NCBI GenBank assembly: GCA_013153135.1 | Contig: JAADFA010000022.1 | Coordinates: 1-12,176 of the forward strand | Length of the DNA: 12,176 bases | DNA from: Chloroflexota bacterium | GTDB lineage: Bacteria > Chloroflexota > Anaerolineae > Anaerolineales > DRMV01 | Direction of reading: 5' to 3' | In this document: one piece after another, positions 6,058 to 11,427 of the stretch | How the letters are laid out: each line of letters starts with the position of its first letter | Numbering within the stretch: the stretch's first letter is position 1 | The notes under the pieces: generated by a model | What the model was told of the DNA's origin: nothing | Database searches by the model: none | The model's input: the letters and a program-made list of their open reading frames with translations, nothing else | Position numbers and translations under genes: made by a program

Positions 6058-6110
6058 GCCGCACGCTGGGGGGCAGCTATGTCTCAACGGCGTGTGGCAC
6101 TTTTTGTATT
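6058..6110 (+). terminator. Terminator-like hairpin early in the 5972-6555 transcript (possible attenuator)
   Basis: GCCGCACGC (6058-6066) pairs over 9 positions, one of them G-U, with GCGTGTGGC (6090-6098). The stem is followed two bases later by TTTTTGTATT (6101-6110). The 23-base loop is larger than usual. If active it would release an RNA of about 135 bases. Confidence 0.5.
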
Positions 6111-6520
6111 CGGAGGCTTACATCGAACGAAGGCGGTGAAGTCTCCAAACGCCCGGTTCTCCTTCGTCTCGCGTTCGACGCGTTCCCTTTTCGCGCGCCA
6201 ACCGAACAGGGGCTCGGCTGAACGGCCCGACCGTCCTTGGTGTCTCCTGGCGCGCTCGTCGTGCCCTTCTGCTTCCACGTCGTGGCAAGCGCCCTATATG
6301 GCTTATCGCGGCTTAGCGCGAGCGCTTTGTCTGCGTGGATATTGCCGCGCGCCATAACCCCCCATCGGTCCTTCGTCTACGTTCATGCCCGGCCGGTCCA
6401 GCGCAACTTTTACGCGCCGGGTGTTGAACGACGCGCCTCGTCGCCGGGGCCGTGCTGGGACGGTGGGGAGAGGGAGGTTTCGTTTCGCATAACACCGAGA
6501 ACGGCACGGTCCTACCTGCG

Positions 6521-6554
6521 CCCCTGTCCGGATACGCGACGGACAGGGGTTTTT
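6521..6554 (+). terminator. Strong plus-strand intrinsic terminator
   Basis: CCCCTGTCCG (6521-6530) and CGGACAGGGG (6540-6549) form a perfect 10-bp stem with a 9-base loop, followed directly by TTTTT (6550-6554). On the minus strand no T-run follows the stem, so it acts on plus-strand transcription, for which no protein gene is seen upstream. Confidence 0.85.
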
Positions 6555-6669
6555 CTTATATAGCCCGCCTTTTCCACCTTCCCGCGCGGCCTTATCCCGC
6601 GTTTGCTCCTAACCCCCACGCGCGACCGAAATGCTGTTCCCCCATCTTGGGCAGGGCGCCAAAGGCTGT

Positions 6670-8568
6670 CTACGCGGTTTCACCCGGCGCACGCCGCGCA
6701 AACTTCGCTCGATATTCGGGCAAGGTGATCATGGGCGGCCGTTCTCGCTCGTGGATTTCCTGCGGCTCGAGCCAATAGCGCCCCATTTCATAACGAATCA
6801 GATTCATGCGCTTGTTGATATCTTCCATCAATTTGATTTTGTGCCGGTCCTCAAGTCGCCGGATTACTACCTGTATAATGGCAAATGCCATCTTCGAAAG
6901 ATTTTGCAGCGACTGGTTGCGGTGGATGCGCTCCAGCAGGTCCACTTGGGCAATGGCTCCCAGACCAAAGTGCTCCAGGAAGTCAATGAGCAAGCCCGTT
7001 TCCACCCCATAACCCGTAAAGAAGGGCAGCCGTTCCAACGCCTGTCGACGGCCCGCGTATTCGCCCGAGAGAGGTTGGATAAGTCCCGAGAGCTCTGGAA
7101 AGAACAGGTTGAGCAAGGGGCGCGCGGTGAGCTCCGTCACCCGTCCGCCACCCCCCGCGATGATACGTTCGCCTTGTTTGAGCGGACGCCGGTAAAAACC
7201 TTTGACGTATTGAATGCGCGGGTTACGCAGCAAGGGACCCAGAAGACCGTATACAAAGCGCGGGTGGATGTTTCGGATGTCTGTGTCAATCCAGACGATG
7301 ATGTCTCCCTTGAGCACGTAAAGGCTCTTCCACAGCGCCTCGCCTTTGCCGTGATACGCCCCGTACTTGGGCAAAATTTGCTGATGGATGTACACGGGAA
7401 TCCCCAAATCGGTTGCAATCTCGCGTGTGTAATCCACCGAGCCGCTGTCTATAAGCACCATCTCGTCAAGCAGGGGCACATCTTCCATCAGGGCCTTACG
7501 GATGGTGCGAATGATGTTCCCGATGGTCGCTTCTTCGTTGAGCGCGGGCAGGCCCAGGCTGATGGTCAGCCCTTGAGCTTCTTTGAGCGCGACCAGTTCC
7601 TCAAGGCGTTCAAACTCGCGGCTGTGGAAGGTGTTTTCCGCGAACCATTGGTCGACCAGGACGGTTAGCGGGGTCGCGGGGCGCCGTGAACGGTGTTCAT
7701 GTGCTGATGTTCGCGCTGGGCGTGGGCCGGTGGGCCGCGCCTCGGCTTTGACGATCAGGGTAATGACGGGTGGCAGGCTCGCGATGAGTCCTTCCATCCA
7801 TGGGTTGAGCAGCGCGGTGGGGTCATCCCCGCGGCTAGAGGCGCCGAGGATAACGACTTGATGCCGTCGGGCTTCTTCGGGCAGGGCCTTCTCCAGGGGT
7901 TCGGTCGCGATGATGGAGCGATGGATTTCGGGGCGTTCCCGCAGGATGGGACCGAATTGCTGCATCACCAGCCGTTCGGCCTCGCGGGGCGACGAGCCTG
8001 CCGCGTGCAGCAAGGTGATGCGCGCGTCGCGCGCATGTGCGATGCTGAAGGCCACGCGCAGCGCGGCTTCTTCGTTTGGTCCCCCGCGCACGGGCAACAG
8101 GATGCGCCGCACGTCGGCCCAGGTGGGCGCGGTCTCGGGTCGGTGCACCAACACCACGCGCGCGGGTGGCTCGGCCAGGCGGGGGTGACGCAGCTCGGGC
8201 ACGACGCGGTTGGGCCACGCCAGGAGCAAGCTGTGGGCGTTTTCCAGGTCTACATATTCCCAGATCGCGGGCCAGACCTCATCCGCGGGGCGCACCAGGG
8301 TATGCACGTGCAGCGGCAACACATTGTGCCGACGCATAACCTCGTCGACCTGGGCCCGCAGCTCGGCCATGGCTGCGGCTGCTTGGCTCGCGTCTTCGCC
8401 CTTAGGCACGGTGACCACCAACAGCGTCACGATTTGCCCCAAGGGCTGGCTGCGCGCGAGCATGTTGGCCAAGGGTAGCAGCATATCCGCCTCGGCGGCC
8501 GACGCGACGGGAACCAAAATGCGGTGGTCCGCAATCGCGGGTGGGTGGGCGTGTCGGGCCTCACTCAT
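6670..8568 (-). CDS. gpgS: Fusion of universal-stress-protein domains with glucosyl-3-phosphoglycerate synthase
   Basis: The 632-residue protein has two parts. Residues about 14-145 and 152-275 look like two UspA-type alpha/beta domains (HRILVPVA and VRRILLPVRGGPNEEAALRVAF, ending ITLIVKA); the ATP-binding glycine motif is degenerate. After a linker rich in Pro, Arg and His (276-300), residues about 301-632 form a complete GT-A glycosyltransferase. It carries PALNEE 341-346, DSGS 374-377, GKGEALW 407-413 and the metal-binding DTD at 428-430. VKGFYRRPL, GGRVTELTARPLL, GYGVE (519-523) and RIHRN (547-551) follow. These are hallmarks of glucosyl-3-phosphoglycerate synthase, which joins glucose from a nucleotide sugar to 3-phosphoglycerate for glucosylglycerate, a compatible solute. 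ATG 8568 has AGGAGG (8573-8578) 4 bases upstream, and the gene follows sufS by 31 bases. Confidence 0.9.
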   Translation of the reverse strand: MSEARHAHPPAIADHRILVPVASAAEADMLLPLANMLARSQPLGQIVTLLVVTVPKGEDASQAAAAMAELRAQVDEVMRRHNVLPLHVHTLVRPADEVWPAIWEYVDLENAHSLLLAWPNRVVPELRHPRLAEPPARVVLVHRPETAPTWADVRRILLPVRGGPNEEAALRVAFSIAHARDARITLLHAAGSSPREAERLVMQQFGPILRERPEIHRSIIATEPLEKALPEEARRHQVVILGASSRGDDPTALLNPWMEGLIASLPPVITLIVKAEARPTGPRPARTSAHEHRSRRPATPLTVLVDQWFAENTFHSREFERLEELVALKEAQGLTISLGLPALNEEATIGNIIRTIRKALMEDVPLLDEMVLIDSGSVDYTREIATDLGIPVYIHQQILPKYGAYHGKGEALWKSLYVLKGDIIVWIDTDIRNIHPRFVYGLLGPLLRNPRIQYVKGFYRRPLKQGERIIAGGGGRVTELTARPLLNLFFPELSGLIQPLSGEYAGRRQALERLPFFTGYGVETGLLIDFLEHFGLGAIAQVDLLERIHRNQSLQNLSKMAFAIIQVVIRRLEDRHKIKLMEDINKRMNLIRYEMGRYWLEPQEIHERERPPMITLPEYRAKFARRAPGETA

Positions 8569-8599
8569 GGCGCCTCCTCTGGATGAGCGCACCGTACGC

Positions 8600-9844
8600 T
8601 CAGGCAAATAGTGTCTGGACCACGTCCAGGGCTTCGACCAAGCGGTCGATGTCTTGCCGGGTGTTGTACACGTACATCCCCGCGCGCGTGGTCGCGGGAT
8701 ACCCAAAGCGTTGATGCAAGGGTTGCGCACAATGGTGTCCCGCTCGGACCGCGACGCCGTAACGGTTGAGCACCTCCGCGATGTCGTGCGGATGGGCCGC
8801 GTCCATCCAGAACGCGAACACCGCGCCCCGGTTGTCCAACGTGGTGGGGCCCAAGATTCGCAAGCCCGATATCTGACGCAATTGCTCGAGCGCGTAGGCC
8901 GCGAGCGCGCGTTCATGGGCCTGGATGCGTTCCCAACCCAGGCCCTCGAGATAATCCAGGGCCGCGGCCCAGCCCACAGCTTCCGAGATGGCCGGCGTGC
9001 CGGCCTCGAACTTGGCCGGACCTTCGGCCGGGGTGAATCCTTCTTCCGTCACACGGCGGATCATGCCACCACCGCCCAGGAAGGGTGGCAGGGCCGCGAG
9101 CAGGTCTTCGCGCAGGTACAGCGCGCCCACGCCACTGGGCCCGAGCATTTTATGCGCAGACAGCGTGTACGCATCCGCTTCCAGCGCGCGCACGTCGACA
9201 GGCCCGTGGGGCGCGGCCTGCGCGCCGTCCACCAAAACCAGCGCGCCCACAGCATGGGCCTTGTGCGCAATGGCCGCGACGGGTGGCTGGACCCCCGTCA
9301 CGTTGGACATGTGAGTGAGCGCGACCAGGCGCGGTTTTTGTTCCAGTAGACGGTCCAGCGCGTCCAGGTCAAGGCGGCCTTCGTCCGTAACCGGCGCAAA
9401 AGCTAAGCGGATGCCCCGGCGCTGGGCCAGCATTTGCCAGGGCACGATGTTCGCGTGATGCTCCATCTGCGTCGTGACCACCAGATCTCCGGCTTGGAGG
9501 GTGCTCATGCCCCAGGTATACGCGACCAGGTTGATGGCCTCCGTCGCGTTGCGAACGAAGATCACCTCGTGGGGCTGTGCGTTCAAATGCCGCGCGACCC
9601 GGCCGCGAGCCTGCTCATAGGCCTCGGTCGCTTCCTCCGAGAGCAGATGGATGCCTCGGTGGATGTTAGCGTAATGGGACAAATAAAAGTCGGCCAGTCG
9701 TTCAATGACCGGCCGAGCTTTGAGCGTGCTAGCTGTGCTGTCGAGATAGACCAAAGGGTAGCCAGGACGTACCTCGCGTGTGAGCGCGGGAAAATCTTGA
9801 CGCAAGCGAGTCAGCTCGGCTTCGGTGAACGGCTGCGGGGTCAT
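8600..9844 (-). CDS. sufS: Cysteine desulfurase, SufS type (group II)
   Basis: This 414-residue PLP enzyme takes sulfur from cysteine as a persulfide for Fe-S clusters or thio-modifications, releasing alanine. Family motifs appear in order: LVYLDSTAST 31-40, NIHRGIHLLSEEATEAYE 60-77, FVRNATEAINLVA 96-108, MEHHANIVPW 127-136, and VDGAQ 205-209 with the PLP-contacting aspartate. TLSAHKMLGPSGVGALY (227-243) has K232 as the Schiff-base lysine, and VRAGHHCAQPL (366-376) has C372 as the persulfide cysteine. The short RAGHHCAQP loop is typical of SufS rather than IscS. AGGAGG (9850-9855) lies 5 bases before the ATG and overlaps the stop codon of the preceding gene, so the two are probably translationally coupled. 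No sufB, sufC, sufD or sufU is in the window, so the dedicated partner is unknown. Confidence 0.95.
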   Translation of the reverse strand: MTPQPFTEAELTRLRQDFPALTREVRPGYPLVYLDSTASTLKARPVIERLADFYLSHYANIHRGIHLLSEEATEAYEQARGRVARHLNAQPHEVIFVRNATEAINLVAYTWGMSTLQAGDLVVTTQMEHHANIVPWQMLAQRRGIRLAFAPVTDEGRLDLDALDRLLEQKPRLVALTHMSNVTGVQPPVAAIAHKAHAVGALVLVDGAQAAPHGPVDVRALEADAYTLSAHKMLGPSGVGALYLREDLLAALPPFLGGGGMIRRVTEEGFTPAEGPAKFEAGTPAISEAVGWAAALDYLEGLGWERIQAHERALAAYALEQLRQISGLRILGPTTLDNRGAVFAFWMDAAHPHDIAEVLNRYGVAVRAGHHCAQPLHQRFGYPATTRAGMYVYNTRQDIDRLVEALDVVQTLFA

Positions 9845-9853
9845 TGACGCCTC

Positions 9854-10138
9854 CTACTTGCGGCGACGGCGGCGACGGCGGCGCGGGCGGATCTGTTCTG
9901 ATTGCTGCTGCACCCATAATACCTTATCTGGGATCAACCATCCGTTGGTCAGGTACACGGGTCGGTTGAATTGCACCGCGACCATTTTATAATCCGCCTG
10001 AACCACAACTCCCTCGAGCCAGCCGCGAACTCGCTCCCCCGCTTCGTTCTCATGATCACAATATACCTCGACCAAGTCGCCCACGTCAAAGCGCGGGCGG
10101 TCTTGGGCATGGGTCGAGCGAAAAACCGATCGGCTCAT
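9854..10138 (-). CDS. Small beta-barrel-like protein with octa-arginine C-terminal tail (unknown function)
   Basis: This 94-residue protein belongs to no family that I can name. Residues about 16-76 alternate hydrophobic and polar residues (FDVGDLVEVYCD, GWLEGVVVQAD, KMVAVQFN, GWLIPDKVLWV) in a way that suggests a small SH3/KOW-like barrel; this is inference. The protein ends in eight consecutive arginines and a lysine (86-94), a likely nucleic-acid or ribosome contact. The tail is encoded by a short GC-rich repeat (two exact copies of CGGCGACGG at 9861-9878 plus a degenerate copy). ATG 10138 has AAGGAGGT (10143-10150) just upstream. The stop codon lies 9 bases before sufS, inside its ribosome binding site, and a promoter with a leader hairpin precedes the gene. 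It therefore heads the small-protein/sufS/Usp-GpgS operon. Confidence 0.75.
   Translation of the reverse strand: MSRSVFRSTHAQDRPRFDVGDLVEVYCDHENEAGERVRGWLEGVVVQADYKMVAVQFNRPVYLTNGWLIPDKVLWVQQQSEQIRPRRRRRRRRK
9861..9878. repeat. Tandem 9-base repeat encoding the arginine tail
   Basis: CGGCGACGG occurs twice head to tail (9861-9869, 9870-9878), followed by a degenerate copy. It lies inside the poly-arginine codons of the 94-residue gene and could change length by slippage in multiples of three residues. Confidence 0.6.
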
Positions 10139-10162
10139 AACGACCTCCTTAGCGTTGGCGTT

Positions 10163-10177
10163 GCCGCGTGACGCGGC
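10163..10177. repeat. 6-bp hairpin at the predicted 5' end of the small-protein/sufS transcript
   Basis: GCCGCG (10163-10168) and CGCGGC (10172-10177) flank TGA. On the plus strand the stem is followed by TGTTTTTTATTTT and looks like an intrinsic terminator, but no plus-strand gene precedes it. On the minus strand it lies within the first bases of the predicted operon mRNA, just upstream of the AAGGAGGT site. Confidence 0.55.
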
Positions 10178-10185
10178 TGTTTTTT

Positions 10186-10194
10186 ATTTTAGCA
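10186..10194 (-). promoter_or_regulatory. Probable extended -10 promoter for the small-protein/sufS/Usp-GpgS operon
   Basis: On the minus strand TGCTAAAAT (10186-10194) is an extended -10 element in an A/T-rich patch that contrasts with the GC-rich surroundings. No strong -35 is visible. The predicted start is near 10179, about 40 bases before the ATG at 10138. Confidence 0.45.
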
Positions 10195-10227
10195 AAGAAG
10201 GCTTGGTTTAATTGCCCTTTCTTGAAC

Positions 10228-11355
10228 CTATATTCCAGCCTGGGGACGAGATGGGTTTTGGGGCGAGGTAGGTGAGGACTCATGTGGAGACGATTTGAGC
10301 CAGTGGTAGAGGGTGTGACGGGTGAGGCGGGGATGGGCCAAATCCGCGTCGAGCAAGACGCCTGCGTCGAGCAAACGTTGGAGCAAGCGTTTGACCTGGC
10401 GATTGGAGAGGCCAAGGCGGGCTTTGAGCGCGCGGCGCCACGTGGCGCGGTCGGGGTGGGTGGGCAAAGTGGGCGCGAGGTCGGCCACCGCGCGGAAGAC
10501 GCGCGCGGCCTCGGCCACGTCTTCCCGCACGGAGAGGGGTTGCACCTGGTCGTACAGGCGCTCGCTGCGCAGCGACGCGCACCGGATGCCTTCGGGGCTT
10601 TCCCATAGGTCGATCGCGCCCGCGCCATGGGCCCGACGCACCAACGTTTCACCCTGCCCTGGCGGCAGCAGGGCATACAGCAGATCCACCGGGATGCCTG
10701 TGCGCAGTTCTCGGCGCAAATGGGTGAGCAAATCCACCACGGCCGCGTGGGGATTGGTTGTTTCCGGTTCGGTTTCGGGCTCGGTTTCGTCCGTGGGTTC
10801 GTCCTCCTCTTCCGGCCGTTGGGTGACCAAAAAGTCGATGACGGAAAACTCGCTAAGAATGTTCGCGTCGGTCGCGGAGCTTTCGGTGTCCGCGACCAGG
10901 AAGAGGACCTCAAAGCCCATCTCGCGCAACGTGCGTCCGATGGCCGTGAAAGCTTCATCCCCGGAGCCGAGGATGTAGATATCCGCGGGCCGGGTGGCCA
11001 CGTGCTGCCCGATCTCAAACGCGAGGCGCATATCCGCGAAGTCCCGGATCACCCAGCGCTTGCCCGGCGAGCGCTGGCGGCGGCTGCGCACTTTGGGCGC
11101 CATGAAGCTTTGCGCGTCGATCACGGTCGCGACACGATTGAGCCCGCCCAATTGGGGGTTGTAGTGGCTGAAGTTGGCCACCGCGATGAAATCCTCGCGC
11201 GCCAGCGTGCCGTAACGCGATTCAATGTAATCCACCAGGTGCTCAAAGTTCATGCGCGGCGAAAAGCCATACGGGTTGCGGTGCCCCGCGGTACGGTTTT
11301 TGAGCGTGGTATAGAGGTTTTCAAAATCAAGGAACAAGGCCACCCGACGTGCCAT
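10228..11355 (-). CDS. NYN-domain (PIN-like) putative ribonuclease with C-terminal winged-helix-like region
   Basis: This 375-residue protein opens with VALFLDFENLY at 5-15, the first acidic motif (D10) of the NYN family of PIN-like nucleases. RDFADMRLAFEIGQHV (104-119, D108) and YILGSGDEAFTAI (127-139, D133) supply the other conserved acids, and FEVLFLVAD follows. Such domains cut RNA or act as LabA-like proteins in the cytosol; the target is unknown. An acidic linker rich in Glu, Pro and Thr with TEPE repeats (about 181-203) joins a helical C-terminal region (204-355). Segments such as VVDLLTHLRREL and LGLSNRQVKRLLQRLLDAGVL suggest winged-helix folds. ATG 11355 has GGAGGG (11362-11367) 6 bases upstream. 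It lies 72 bases after the VWA gene and 89 bases before the small basic protein gene, all on the same strand. Confidence 0.83.
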   Translation of the reverse strand: MARRVALFLDFENLYTTLKNRTAGHRNPYGFSPRMNFEHLVDYIESRYGTLAREDFIAVANFSHYNPQLGGLNRVATVIDAQSFMAPKVRSRRQRSPGKRWVIRDFADMRLAFEIGQHVATRPADIYILGSGDEAFTAIGRTLREMGFEVLFLVADTESSATDANILSEFSVIDFLVTQRPEEEDEPTDETEPETEPETTNPHAAVVDLLTHLRRELRTGIPVDLLYALLPPGQGETLVRRAHGAGAIDLWESPEGIRCASLRSERLYDQVQPLSVREDVAEAARVFRAVADLAPTLPTHPDRATWRRALKARLGLSNRQVKRLLQRLLDAGVLLDADLAHPRLTRHTLYHWLKSSPHESSPTSPQNPSRPQAGI

Positions 11356-11419
11356 ATGTCGCCCTCCCCTGGCTATTGAACCTGCTTTTATCCCAGGTTT
11401 GGTGTATGCCCAAATGGGG

Positions 11420-11425
11420 ATTATA
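11420..11425 (-). promoter_or_regulatory. Possible -10 box of the NYN gene
   Basis: A perfect TATAAT on the minus strand begins a few bases after the stop codon of the VWA gene (11428-11430). It would start transcripts near 11413, about 58 bases upstream of the NYN ATG. No good -35 box was seen within the end of the upstream gene. Confidence 0.4.
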
Positions 11426-11427
11426 CC

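Larger units (their letters stand above)
5972..6555 (+). ncRNA. Candidate non-coding transcript of about 580 bases, family unknown
   Basis: This interval is bounded by the plus-strand promoter at 5937-5965 and the strong plus-strand terminator at 6521-6554. Open frames inside it give Arg/Ser-rich, low-complexity translations without recognisable domains. Many stems are possible: GCACA/TGTGC (5979-5991), GGCG/CGCC around AAGA (5995-6006), the long hairpin at 6058-6098, GCTTCCAC with GTGG-C-AAGC (6271-6290), and AGCG/CGCT (6315-6325). I looked for and did not find the conserved segments of RNase P RNA, tmRNA or SRP RNA, nor any riboswitch class I know. It could be one long structured RNA, a short RNA ending near 6107 plus read-through, or a leader followed by a decayed gene. 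GC-rich DNA folds easily, so the stems alone are weak evidence. Confidence 0.4.

Noticed and set aside
6079..6357. A 92-codon plus-strand frame starting MSQRRVALFVFGG, after GGGGGG, downstream of the 5937-5965 promoter
   Set aside because: The start faintly resembles the NYN start (MARRVALFLDFEN), but the rest is Arg/Ser-rich with almost no acidic residues and no domain. Its ATG lies in the loop of a terminator-like hairpin. Most likely not a protein.
778..6500. ATAACACCGA shared between 778-787 and 6489-6498
   Set aside because: A shared 10-mer is expected by chance in 12 kb, and only the first copy is part of an inverted repeat.
5972..6555. RNase P RNA, tmRNA, SRP RNA, cobalamin, SAM, TPP, FMN or c-di-GMP riboswitch identity for the unknown transcript
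   Set aside because: None of the conserved sequence blocks of these RNAs that I know could be found on either strand. This is by eye, so a covariance search could still overturn it.
6237..6563. A 108-codon plus-strand frame reading through the strong terminator
   Set aside because: It crosses the hairpin and T-tract at 6521-6554 and has no ribosome binding site or recognisable domain.
6631..7668. Long plus-strand frame antisense to the Usp-GpgS gene
   Set aside because: It is a shadow frame; the minus strand carries an unbroken set of GpgS motifs across the same bases.
8569..8916. N-terminal extension of the Usp-GpgS frame into sufS
   Set aside because: The added residues are out-of-frame sufS coding sequence; AGGAGG at 8573-8578 marks the start at 8568.
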